A stretch of DNA of 64,000 bases, from positions 1 through 64,000 of the forward strand of contig DASTKT010000142.1 of NCBI GenBank assembly GCA_035715725.1, read 5' to 3'. A model generated the notes under the pieces. That model was not told the origin of the DNA. It saw only the letters and a program-made list of their open reading frames with translations, and did not search any database. Positions 17,200-25,388 of this stretch are shown here, one piece after another (positions within the stretch are counted from its first letter, which is position 1; every line of letters starts with the position of its first letter). This DNA comes from JADGGV01 sp035715725. Its GTDB lineage: Bacteria > Gemmatimonadota > Gemmatimonadetes > Longimicrobiales > RSA9. A program made the position numbers and the translations under genes.

Positions 17200-18399
17200 A
17201 TGCCCCGGAGGGGCGTCAATCTGGCGCGCGGTGCCGGCGTTCTCGCGCTGGCGGCGCTCCCCGCCGCCTGCGCCGTCCGCCGCGAGACGCCGCCGAAGGA
17301 GATCCCGTCGCTGGAGTGGCCGACGTACCTCGGGAACGTGCGGCGCGCCGGCTACGCGGACGAGCGCACGCCGGACAGCGTCGAGGTGGCGTGGCGCGTA
17401 CACCCGGCCCGCGGCCTCCTCTCCCCGGTCCTGCTCGCCCCCCCGATGGCGCTCGCGACGAGCGAGGGCCGCATCGTGGAGGCGCTCGCCGTCGACAAAG
17501 GGGGCGTCTACTGGACGCGGCGCGTCGAGGACGCCATGACCGGCGGCGCCGTGGCCGGCGGCAACCGGCTGTACGCCGCCACGAGCGATGCCGACGGCTA
17601 CGTCTACGCGATCCGCATCAACGGCGGCGGCGTGGCCTGGAAGCGCAGCATGGGCGGCGTGTCGCAACCGCCGCTGCTCGTGAACGACACGCTCTTCCTC
17701 GGCTCCGACCGGACGGGGGTGCACGCGCTCTCCGCCACGACCGGCGCCGTCCTCTGGCGGGCGCCCGTGCCCGCGTCCGCCGAGGCCACGCCGGTGCCGT
17801 TCGGCGAGATCATCGCCGTCGCGGCACGCAACGACTCGATCTACGCGCTCCGGCGGGCCGACGGCGAGATCGTGGCCCGCGCGCCGATGGGCGGGGGCGC
17901 CGCGGCGCCCCCCGCGCTCTCCGGTGACACGCTCTACGTCCCGCTCCACACCGCCGAGCTGCTCGCGCTGCGCTTGCCGGGGCTCGATACGCTCTTCCGC
18001 CTGCGCACGACGCTGCCCGTGGAGGCGGCGCCGGTCGTCGCGCCGGACGGCGGCGTCTACCTGCTCGACGGCGGGGCGACGGTGTGGCGGATCCCGCCGC
18101 ACGAGGCCACCGTCGAGCGGGTCGCCGCGCTCGACGGCGCGGCGCGCGCCTCGCTCACGCTGGCGCGGGAGCGGCTCCTGGTCGGACGCCTGGACGGGAC
18201 GCTGCTCGCGCTGCGGCTGGACGGATCGATCGTCTGGCGGCGGAAGTTCGAGGAATCGATCGTGGCGCCGGTCAGCCTGGCGGGCGGGGCGATCTACGTG
18301 CCGCTCCTCAGCGGCGAGGTGGTGAAGCTGCGCGACGCCGCGCTGGGCTCCAGTGCGTTCGCTCAGCCGACCTCGTACAACTTCTCGCGCTCGCCGTAG
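17200..18399 (+). CDS. PQQ-like beta-propeller exported protein
   Basis: A 399-residue exported protein. A hydrophobic leader ends LAALPAAC, a poor lipobox with Pro at -3; it may be a lipoprotein anchored at C24. Then come at least six blade-like repeats of the PQQ type (GGVYWTRRV, GGVAWKRSM, TGAVLWRAPV, DGSIVWRRKF). The architecture is that of BamB and other propeller scaffolds. Start ATG 17200 has AAGG about five bases upstream. The last 37 bp of the gene overlap the end of recG on the opposite strand. A BamB-like role in outer-membrane assembly is possible but not proven. Substrate or partner unknown. Confidence 0.75.
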   Translation: MPRRGVNLARGAGVLALAALPAACAVRRETPPKEIPSLEWPTYLGNVRRAGYADERTPDSVEVAWRVHPARGLLSPVLLAPPMALATSEGRIVEALAVDKGGVYWTRRVEDAMTGGAVAGGNRLYAATSDADGYVYAIRINGGGVAWKRSMGGVSQPPLLVNDTLFLGSDRTGVHALSATTGAVLWRAPVPASAEATPVPFGEIIAVAARNDSIYALRRADGEIVARAPMGGGAAAPPALSGDTLYVPLHTAELLALRLPGLDTLFRLRTTLPVEAAPVVAPDGGVYLLDGGATVWRIPPHEATVERVAALDGAARASLTLARERLLVGRLDGTLLALRLDGSIVWRRKFEESIVAPVSLAGGAIYVPLLSGEVVKLRDAALGSSAFAQPTSYNFSRSP

Positions 18400-20441
18400 C
18401 GCGAGATGAGCACGGCCTTGAACGCCGCGTGCGCCTCCAGCTCCGGGTCGGAGGCGACGAGGTCGCGCGCTTGCTCCCGCCCCCGCAGCAGCAGGTCGTC
18501 GTCCTTCTCGGGATCGAAGTGGCGGAAGTCCGGCACGCCGTGCTGCTTCGCGCCGAAGAAGTCGCCCATCCCGCGCAGCCGCAGGTCCGCCCGCGCGATC
18601 TCGAAGCCGTCCTCGGTCGCGACGAACGTATGCAGCCGCGCCGCCTCCCCTTCCCCGTCCGAGATCAGGATGCAGTAGCTCGCGCCGCCGCCGCGCCCGA
18701 CGCGCCCCCGGAGCTGGTGGAGCTGCGAGAGGCCGAAGCGTTCGGCGTGCTCGATCACCATCACGGTGGCGTTCGCGACGTCGATGCCGACCTCGATGAC
18801 CGTCGTCGAGACCAGGATGTCGAGCTCGCCGGCGGCGAACGCCCGCATGGTGCGGTCCTTCTCCTCGCCCGCCATCTGTCCGTGGACCAGGCCGACGCGC
18901 AGCTCCGGGAACACCTCGACCCGCAAGCGCTCGTATTCCTCCGTCGCCGCGCGCAGGTCCACCTTCTCCGACTCCTCGACCAGCGGGTAGACGAGGTACG
19001 CCTGCCGGCCCTCGGCCACCTGCTCCCGCACGAAGTCGTAGATCTTCGAGCGGCTCTGCGGGCCGCGCAGCGTCGTGCGGATCGGCTGGCGGCCCGGCGG
19101 CAGCTCGTCCAGCACGGTGAGGTCGAGATCGCCGTGGAGCGTGAGCGCCAGCGAGCGCGGGATCGGCGTGGCCGACATGACCAGCACGTCGGTCCGCTCG
19201 CCCAGCTCGGCCAGCGCGCGACGCTGGTGCACGCCGAAGCGATGCTGCTCGTCCACCACCGCGAGCCCCAGCCGGTGGAAGCGCACCCGCTCCTGGATCA
19301 GTGCGTGGGTGCCGACCGCGATGTGCGCATCCCCTTCGGCGATGGCCTGGGCGACCTCCCGCCGCTCCGCCGCGCCCTGCCGCCCCGTGAGCAGGACCAC
19401 GCGCACGGGCAGGTCCGCCAGCAGGCGGCGCAGCGTGCGGGCGTGCTGCTCCGCCAGGATCTCCGTCGGCGCCATGAGCGCCGCCTGGTAGCCGGACTCC
19501 GCCGCCAGCAGCATCGCGAACAGGGCGACGACGGTCTTGCCGGAGCCGACGTCGCCCTGCACCAGCCGGTTCATGCGCCGCGGCGAGGTCATGTCGGCGA
19601 AGATCTCGCGCAGCGCGCGCGTCTGGGCGCCGGTCAGCCGGAACGGGAGCCGGTGGTAGAGCGCGCCGATGAGCGTGTCCGTCCGGGCGAAGGAGGTGCC
19701 GGCCCGCTCCAGCGTGGCCCGATAGTGCGCCCGGGCGTGCAGGAGCTGGAGGAAGAACAGCTCCTCGTAGGCCAGCCGCCGCCGCCCGCGCTCCGCGTCC
19801 GCCAGCGAGGCGGGCCGGTGCATCAGCTCGAGCGCGTCCCGCAGCGGCGGGAGGCCGAGCGCCCGCAGCTGCGTGGGCGGGAACGGCTCCTCGGGGACCA
19901 CCGCGTCCAGGAGCGGATCGAGGTTCGCCTCGATGATGCCGCGGAGCTGGCGCTGCGAGAGCCCCTCGGTCGACGGGTAGATCGGCAGGACGATGCCGCG
20001 CGGATCGCCGTCCTCGTCGACGCGGCCGAGGATGATGAACTCGCGCGGCTGGATCTGGCGCCGGTGGAACTTGCGGACCGGCCCCGTGACGAGGAGCAGG
20101 TCGCCACGTCGGATCGTGCGGTCGAGGAACGGCTGGCCGGGCCACGAGCACTCGATCAGCCCGCTCGCGTCGCGGATGACCGCCTGGAAGATGCGCAGCC
20201 CGGGTCGCGTCGGGATCACGCCCTTGCTCACGACCTCGCCGATCAGCGTCACGTCCATGCCGGGCTCGGCCGACCCGATCGGCAGCACCGTGCTCGCGTC
20301 CTCGTAGCGGCGCGGCACGTGGAACAGCAGGTCGCGGGCGCTCCGCACGCCGAGCCGCGTCAGCAGCTCGGCGCGCTTCGGCCCGACGCTCTTGAGAAAC
20401 TGCGCCGGGCGGTCGAGGGGGGAGGTCGCGGCCTGCGGCAT
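18363..20441 (-). CDS. recG: ATP-dependent DNA helicase RecG
   Basis: Branch-migration helicase that remodels stalled replication forks and recombination intermediates. The protein has 692 residues. The wedge/OB domain lies about 60-150 (GMDVTLIGEV...QAVIRDASGLIECSW). Walker A is GDVGSGKT (296-303), followed by DEQHRFG, SATPIPRSLAL, and the C-terminal RGRVGRGGGASYC and LRLRGMGDFFGAKQHG motifs. Length and motif order are normal. It lies four bases after ftsY, so the two are co-transcribed. Its 3' end overlaps the oppositely oriented propeller gene. Confidence 0.95.
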   Translation of the reverse strand: MPQAATSPLDRPAQFLKSVGPKRAELLTRLGVRSARDLLFHVPRRYEDASTVLPIGSAEPGMDVTLIGEVVSKGVIPTRPGLRIFQAVIRDASGLIECSWPGQPFLDRTIRRGDLLLVTGPVRKFHRRQIQPREFIILGRVDEDGDPRGIVLPIYPSTEGLSQRQLRGIIEANLDPLLDAVVPEEPFPPTQLRALGLPPLRDALELMHRPASLADAERGRRRLAYEELFFLQLLHARAHYRATLERAGTSFARTDTLIGALYHRLPFRLTGAQTRALREIFADMTSPRRMNRLVQGDVGSGKTVVALFAMLLAAESGYQAALMAPTEILAEQHARTLRRLLADLPVRVVLLTGRQGAAERREVAQAIAEGDAHIAVGTHALIQERVRFHRLGLAVVDEQHRFGVHQRRALAELGERTDVLVMSATPIPRSLALTLHGDLDLTVLDELPPGRQPIRTTLRGPQSRSKIYDFVREQVAEGRQAYLVYPLVEESEKVDLRAATEEYERLRVEVFPELRVGLVHGQMAGEEKDRTMRAFAAGELDILVSTTVIEVGIDVANATVMVIEHAERFGLSQLHQLRGRVGRGGGASYCILISDGEGEAARLHTFVATEDGFEIARADLRLRGMGDFFGAKQHGVPDFRHFDPEKDDDLLLRGREQARDLVASDPELEAHAAFKAVLISRYGEREKLYEVG

Positions 20442-20445
20442 CCGG

Positions 20446-21375
20446 TCAGTCGGTCAGCACCTCGTGGGCGAACTCGCGCGCGTCGAACGGCGCCAGGGCA
20501 TCGATCCCCTCGCCCGTGCCGATCAGCTTGACGGGGATCCCGAACTCCTCCTTCAGGGCGACGACGATCCCGCCCTTTGCGGTGCTGTCCAGCTTGGCCA
20601 GCACGAGGCCGGACAGCGTCAGCGCGCTGCTGAACGTCCGCGCCTGCGCCGTGGCGTTCTGGCCCACCGTGGCGTCCAGCACGAGCAGCGTCTCGTGCGG
20701 CGCGCCCTCGACCTTCTTCGCGACCACGCGCTCCACCTTCGAGAGCTCCGCCATCAGGTCGGACTGCGTGTGCAGCCGGCCCGCCGTGTCGATCAGCACT
20801 ACATCCGCGCCACGCGAGCGGGCCGCGTCAATGGCGTCGAAGGCCACCGCGGCCGGATCCGCGCCCGGCTGCGCGCCGACGAAGTCGACGCCGGCCCGCT
20901 CCGCCCACAGCCGGAGCTGCTCGATCGCGCCCGCGCGGAACGTGTCCCCGGCCGCGAGCAGCACGTGGCGGCCCTCCTTGCGCAGGCGGTACGCCAGCTT
21001 CCCCGTGCTCGTCGTCTTCCCCACCCCGTTCACGCCGACCATCAGGAAGACGGTCGGGCCCGCGCCCGGCGCGGCGAAGCGCAGCGCCGTGTCGTCGCCG
21101 CCGGTGTGCAGGATGTCCAGGATCTCGGTTTCGACCGTGTCCAGGAACTCGCGCTCGGTGCGGATGCGGCCCTTCCGCGACAGGTCCTCCACCACGTCCG
21201 TCAGCCGCAGCGTGGCCTTCACGCCGAAATCGTTGGCCAGCAGCAGCTCCTCCAGGCGCTCCAGCGAGCCCTGGTCCAGCCCCTTCATGGCCACCGTCGC
21301 GTCCATGAACGCGACGTCCTTGATCCGCTGCCAGAGCGATTTCCGCTCCGCCTCGCGCTTGAAGAGACGAGCCAT
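20446..21375 (-). CDS. ftsY: Signal recognition particle receptor FtsY
   Basis: SRP GTPase receptor that docks ribosome-SRP complexes at the membrane. At 309 residues it is the short form without an acidic A domain. The N domain is about 1-90. The G domain has P-loop GVNGVGKT (114-121), AAGDTFRAGAIEQL, DTAGRLHTQ, LVLDATVGQNA, and TKLDS-like LAKLDSTAKGG. The KLIGTGEGIDALAPFDAREFAHEVL C-terminus is complete. The gene lies downstream of the repeat-rich region 21376-21949. recG follows four bases later. Confidence 0.95.
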   Translation of the reverse strand: MARLFKREAERKSLWQRIKDVAFMDATVAMKGLDQGSLERLEELLLANDFGVKATLRLTDVVEDLSRKGRIRTEREFLDTVETEILDILHTGGDDTALRFAAPGAGPTVFLMVGVNGVGKTTSTGKLAYRLRKEGRHVLLAAGDTFRAGAIEQLRLWAERAGVDFVGAQPGADPAAVAFDAIDAARSRGADVVLIDTAGRLHTQSDLMAELSKVERVVAKKVEGAPHETLLVLDATVGQNATAQARTFSSALTLSGLVLAKLDSTAKGGIVVALKEEFGIPVKLIGTGEGIDALAPFDAREFAHEVLTD

Positions 21376-21468
21376 GTATTTCCGTGTCGGTTGGGATTGT
21401 CGTCGTTTCCGGGGAGTACCCCGCCGCCGCCCCCGCGCTCCGCCGCCTATTTCGTTTCCACGCCGTTC

Positions 21469-21500
21469 CGATCTCGATCTCGCGCGCGATCTCGATCTCG
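21469..21500. repeat. 14-bp direct repeat
   Basis: cgatctcgatctcg occurs at 21469-21482 and again at 21487-21500, each itself two 6-bp units. About 90-110 bp before the ftsY start on its strand. Confidence 0.8.
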
Positions 21501-21583
21501 GGTTTTTCGAGCCCGAGCCCAGCGCCGCCGGTGCGGAGCCCGAGCCCGGCCTTCGCGGGCGTCTGCCGGGTCCTGAACGGCAT

Positions 21584-21873
21584 CTCGCGCGGAGACGCGG
21601 AGGGGGCGCTCGAACGCCACCGGCGGAACGTGAACGCCTGCGCCTGCGTCATCGAGCCCCGAATACGGATACGGGCCCGGTCCCGTTCACGTATTCGCGA
21701 CCGCGGTACACGCAGGCGCAGGCGTTCACGTGCGCGGGACCGCAGACGGCCTTCATCTCGGGCGTGGGCGGCCGAGACCCGCCGGGCCCGCAATCCCGCC
21801 GGGTGGGCCAGCTTCCCCTTGCCTCGCGTGGCCCGGCGCGCTTCCCTCCGCGCCCTTCGCGGCTCCGCGTGAG
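21584..21873. repeat. Inverted-repeat element with nested hairpins (MITE-like?)
   Basis: Outer arms 21584-21604 and 21853-21873 match 18 of 21 as inverted copies. Inner arms 21628-21649 and 21710-21731 are 22 bp and perfect (acgtgaacgcctgcgcctgcg...). Inside these, cgaatacg (21660-21667) pairs with cgtattcg (21690-21697), and acggg with cccgt. No transposase or target duplication was recognised. A mobile-repeat or structured-RNA origin is inferred. Confidence 0.6.
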
Positions 21874-21949
21874 GCGCCGTCGATCGACCCGGCGGACGCC
21901 CGCGAAGCCGGCCGACACCCGCCGGTGGGCGCGGCCTCGCCCCCCGGCC

Positions 21950-23944
21950 CTACCTCAGCCCCCAGCGCCGCCGCAGCACCCACTCGGTGGAGAGGAGGAG
22001 CAGGATCAAGATATAGGGGATCGGCGTCGCGTGAATGGGCCGCCCCTGGCCGTGCGCCGGCTCCTCCGGGCCCAGGCCGGTGCCGGCGGCGCGCAGCGCG
22101 CCGCTCGCCACGAGCGGGCGGATGAACTCGGGGGAATAGCTCTCGACCGTGAAGGCGCCGTCCGCGCTGGCGACCGGCTTGCCGCCGGAGAAGGCGCGCG
22201 CCTGGTAACGGTAGTGCCCGGGCGCGAGCGCGGCGAGCGTGGCGGTGTCGCCGCGGGCCACGGGGAGCGCCGTATCCGCCGCCGCCGCGCCGGCTTCCGT
22301 CTGCACGCGCAGCCGCACGGAGTCGGCGGCGAGCCCCGCCGCGCTCCAGCGAATCGGCTCGCCGCGAGGCACCGACCGCTCGACCGGCCGAATCGCCGCC
22401 GCGGCGAGCGGACGGCGCTCCTGCACGAGCCACCCCGCGAGCGCGCTCCACAGCCGGCGGTAGAGGTCGCGCCCGTCGCCACCGCGGAACGCCCACTGCC
22501 AGTATCCATCCCCGGTGGCGACGACCCACCGGCGATCGCCGGTCGTCCCGGCCACGGCGATCGGGCTCGCGGCGCCGCCCCGGCGGCCGCGCCCGGCCAT
22601 GAGCGGCGCCCAGCTCCCGGCCGGCGGCTGGACCGGATGCAGCGAGCCGAGCGGCGGGATCCCGTCGGTGGACGGGAGCGGCGTGAGCAGCGGCGCGAGC
22701 GGCGAGGGCGGCACCTCCGGCGCGAGATACCATTCCGCCTGGATGGGGGACCCGAGCGTGACGGGGAGCCCGACATCCGCGCCGGAGCCGGTCGGGAACG
22801 CGAGCACGCGCGCGCCGGAGCGCGCGGCGTCCTTCGCCCAGGCCGGCGCGGCCGGACCGACGGCGTGGAGCACGACCAGCTCGGCCTCGGCCAACGCGCG
22901 CCGCACATCGGCGTCGGTGGCCGCGTGGCCGGACTCCAGCCCGCTCCCGACCGTCACGTACCGGCCGGGCGCGATCTGCAGGAAGCCGCGCACCGGGAGC
23001 CCGAGCGCCTGCTCGAGCACCGGCGCGAGGAAGCGCGGCTCCCAGTCGGGCTGGAACGAGATGAGCGCGATCCCCGCAGGGTGCTCGCCGACGAAGACGT
23101 AGATGCTGCGCGCGTCGTCGGCGGGAACGTCGTCGCCGCCCTGGATCGAGACGTCGTAGCGGACCACGCCGCCCCCCTTGGGCGCCTCCGGGGTGAACGT
23201 CAGCGTCGCGGCCTGGAGCCGGCCCGGCGCCGGCGTGTTCACCGCCTGCTGCGCCAGCACCTTCGCGCCCTGCCGGACCACGACGGTGACCGGTCCGCTC
23301 GTGCCCGGCGTCGCGGCTACGCTCGCGCGGACGGAGAACGGCTTGGCGCCTTCCGCCCACGGCGCGGCCTCGACTTCCGCCAGCGCGCGGTTCGGCACCG
23401 GCGCGTCCACGACGCGGCGCATCTCGACGTCCAGGCCGAGCCTGGGCAGCCAGCGTGCGACCGAGGCCGTGTCCTGGATCCCGCCGTCGGTGATGACGAC
23501 GGCGCGTCCCACGCCGGCCTCGGAGGCCGCCTGGAGCGCGGGGAGGAGCCGCGACTCGCCGGCCGTCGGGACGAGCGCCGCCAGCGAGTCGGGGCGGACC
23601 GGCCGCGTCGCGTCGCCGAACACGAGGACCGGGCCGCCGACGCGCCGCGCCTCGGCCACGGCGCGCTGCCAGCGGGTTGTGCCGCGCGGCGCCGCGGCTC
23701 CCGCCGGGAGCTGCATGCTCAGCGAGCCGTCCACCAGCGCCATGGTGCGCCGCCCGACGCGGGACGCCGCCGGCAGCCGCGGGTCGAAGAGGAGCAGCAG
23801 GACCACCGCCAGGACGAGCCAGCGGAACACGACGAGGAGCGAGCGGCCCGGGCCCGCCGTCTCCCGCCGGCGGTACACGAATCCCACGACGCCGAGCGCC
23901 GCCAGCGCCGCCAGCCCGTACAACAGCCAATTCACGAAATTCAT
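21950..23944 (-). CDS. BatA/VWA-like membrane-anchored protein
   Basis: A 664-residue membrane protein. Two N-terminal helices are visible (about 5-22 and 36-55). A VWA-type fold follows, starting with MALVDGSLSMQ (MIDAS-like DxSxS), with VVITDGGIQDTASV later. Then come Ig-like and glutamine-amidotransferase-like segments and a C-terminal helix YILILLLLSTEWVLRRR. This layout is common in BatA-like proteins of Gemmatimonadota and Bacteroidota. ATG 23944 was chosen over an ATG at 23962 because the latter lies in the T-tract of the preceding terminator. Its ligand and role are unknown; a DUF4159 or MoxR-associated partner is not nearby. Confidence 0.6.
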   Translation of the reverse strand: MNFVNWLLYGLAALAALGVVGFVYRRRETAGPGRSLLVVFRWLVLAVVLLLLFDPRLPAASRVGRRTMALVDGSLSMQLPAGAAAPRGTTRWQRAVAEARRVGGPVLVFGDATRPVRPDSLAALVPTAGESRLLPALQAASEAGVGRAVVITDGGIQDTASVARWLPRLGLDVEMRRVVDAPVPNRALAEVEAAPWAEGAKPFSVRASVAATPGTSGPVTVVVRQGAKVLAQQAVNTPAPGRLQAATLTFTPEAPKGGGVVRYDVSIQGGDDVPADDARSIYVFVGEHPAGIALISFQPDWEPRFLAPVLEQALGLPVRGFLQIAPGRYVTVGSGLESGHAATDADVRRALAEAELVVLHAVGPAAPAWAKDAARSGARVLAFPTGSGADVGLPVTLGSPIQAEWYLAPEVPPSPLAPLLTPLPSTDGIPPLGSLHPVQPPAGSWAPLMAGRGRRGGAASPIAVAGTTGDRRWVVATGDGYWQWAFRGGDGRDLYRRLWSALAGWLVQERRPLAAAAIRPVERSVPRGEPIRWSAAGLAADSVRLRVQTEAGAAAADTALPVARGDTATLAALAPGHYRYQARAFSGGKPVASADGAFTVESYSPEFIRPLVASGALRAAGTGLGPEEPAHGQGRPIHATPIPYILILLLLSTEWVLRRRWGLR

Positions 23945-23960
23945 CGCGTTCGCATCACCC

Positions 23961-23994
23961 ATGAAAGAAAGCCCGCCGGCGGACGCCGGCGGGC
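23961..23994 (-). terminator. Intrinsic terminator after the M23 gene / end of dcw cluster
   Basis: Stem gcccgccggc (23971-23980) and gccggcgggc (23985-23994), 10 bp perfect with a 4-base loop. On the minus strand the stem is followed by TTTCTTTCAT. It is 39 bp past the M23 stop and ends only 17 bp before the VWA-like start. Confidence 0.8.
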
Positions 23995-24033
23995 TTCTCG
24001 TGGGAACGTTCCCAGCCGTGAGCCGGGAGCGGC

Positions 24034-25356
24034 CTACTGTCCCTGGTCGTCTGCCGATCCGGCCGGTGCGCGCGCGCCCTGTGCAAGCTGCGCGCCCGGC
24101 CGGCTCACCGCCGCGTCGAGGAGCGGCAACCGCTCCGCGACGATGGCCTTGAACCGCTGCCGCATGTCGCCGGCCAGCGCACCGGAGAGCGGCAGCTTCG
24201 CCGTCCGCATGTCCACCGCCCGGCCGTTCCGCCGCAGCTCGTAGTGCAGGTGCGGCGCGGTCGCCAGCCCGGTCGCCCCGACGTAGCCGATCACGTCGCC
24301 CTGGCTCACGTGCCGGCCCGCGCGCATCCCCCGCGCGAAGCGGCTCAGGTGCGCGTAGCGCGTGCTGTAGCCGCCGCTGTGACGGATCTCGACCACGTTG
24401 CCGTAGCCGCCGCGCCGGCCCGCCCCGACGACGGTGCCGTCCGCCGTCGCCTTGACGGGCGTGCCGTACGCGGCGCCGAAGTCCGTGCCCAGGTGCGCGC
24501 GGTAGAACCCCAGGATGGGGTGATACCGCTTCCAGGCGAACGTGGACGTCACGCGGACGTAATCCACCGGGTACTTCCGGAAGCCGCGGCGGAGCGAGTT
24601 GCCCTGCTCGTCGTAGTACCCGCCGCGAGCGCCGCCGCCCTGGTAGAAGAAGGCGCGGAAGGGCTTGCCCTTCGTGTCCATCTCCGCGGCCAGGATGCGG
24701 TGCTCGCGGGCGGTGCCGTCCGGCCGGGCCTCGCGCTCGTAGACGAGCCGGAACGCGTCACCGGGCTGGATCTCGTGCGAGAAGTCCAGCTTGTACGCGT
24801 AGATCTCCGCCAGGTCCGAGACGATCTGAACCCGCTCGGCCGGCGGCACCCCGAGCTCGTCGTCTTCCGCCAATGCTTCGTACAGCGTCCGGCCGGATTC
24901 GATCCGTCCGGACACGTAGACCGTGTCCATCCTGGTCGGCGTGAGCAGCACGTGCCCCTGCCACCCGCCGTCGCCGCGCGTGAGCTGCACGGTGCTGTCC
25001 CGGTTCAGCCGCAGCTCGACCGCGCGCATCGAGCCGTCCTGGCTCCAGCGGTGCACGGTGAGCTCCGCGCCGGGGGCGAGCAGCCGCGGGTTGCGGTGCT
25101 CGCGCAGCGTGAGCAGCAGGTCGGTCAGCTCCGAGCCGGACAGCGCCGCCCGCTCGAGCAGCCCGCCGAGCGTCTCGCCCCGCTGGAGCACGTGCGTCTC
25201 GACGTGCTCCAGCGGGGGCGCGTAGAACGCTGTCAGCGTCGGCGCTTCCGGGCGCGCCGACGCCCGCCTCGGACGCGGTCCCAGCATGGCGACCAGTCCG
25301 AGGCTGAGCGTCGCGATCGCGGCGACCGCCAGCGTCCGACGATACGGGTTCGGCAT
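24034..25356 (-). CDS. M23 family peptidoglycan endopeptidase (MepM-like)
   Basis: Predicted periplasmic LytM-type endopeptidase cutting peptidoglycan cross-links. The protein has 440 residues. An N-terminal hydrophobic segment is followed by an OapA/LysM-like domain (HVETHVLQRGETLGGLLERAALS). A middle domain follows (SDLAEIYAYKLDFSHEIQPGDAFRLVYER). The C-terminal M23 domain has YRAHLGTDFGA (H288, D292) and TAPHLHYEL (H369, H371). All zinc and catalytic residues are present. ATG 25356 has AAGGGGG just upstream. It is 32 bp behind ftsZ, so its expression is tied to the division cluster, and the terminator follows. Confidence 0.88.
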   Translation of the reverse strand: MPNPYRRTLAVAAIATLSLGLVAMLGPRPRRASARPEAPTLTAFYAPPLEHVETHVLQRGETLGGLLERAALSGSELTDLLLTLREHRNPRLLAPGAELTVHRWSQDGSMRAVELRLNRDSTVQLTRGDGGWQGHVLLTPTRMDTVYVSGRIESGRTLYEALAEDDELGVPPAERVQIVSDLAEIYAYKLDFSHEIQPGDAFRLVYEREARPDGTAREHRILAAEMDTKGKPFRAFFYQGGGARGGYYDEQGNSLRRGFRKYPVDYVRVTSTFAWKRYHPILGFYRAHLGTDFGAAYGTPVKATADGTVVGAGRRGGYGNVVEIRHSGGYSTRYAHLSRFARGMRAGRHVSQGDVIGYVGATGLATAPHLHYELRRNGRAVDMRTAKLPLSGALAGDMRQRFKAIVAERLPLLDAAVSRPGAQLAQGARAPAGSADDQGQ

Positions 25357-25388
25357 CAAACCCCCTTCTTCGACTGCGAGGAGCCGCC

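Larger units (their letters stand above)
21376..21949. other. 574-bp non-coding region with nested inverted repeats
   Basis: Between the stop of the VWA-like gene and ftsY (both minus). No supported gene; short frames here show only repeat-derived Arg/Ala-rich peptides. It holds direct repeats at 21469-21500, a 22-bp inverted repeat with a nested hairpin (21628-21731), and outer imperfect inverted repeats (21584-21604 and 21853-21873). It must also hold the ftsY promoter, which I could not place. Confidence 0.7.
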
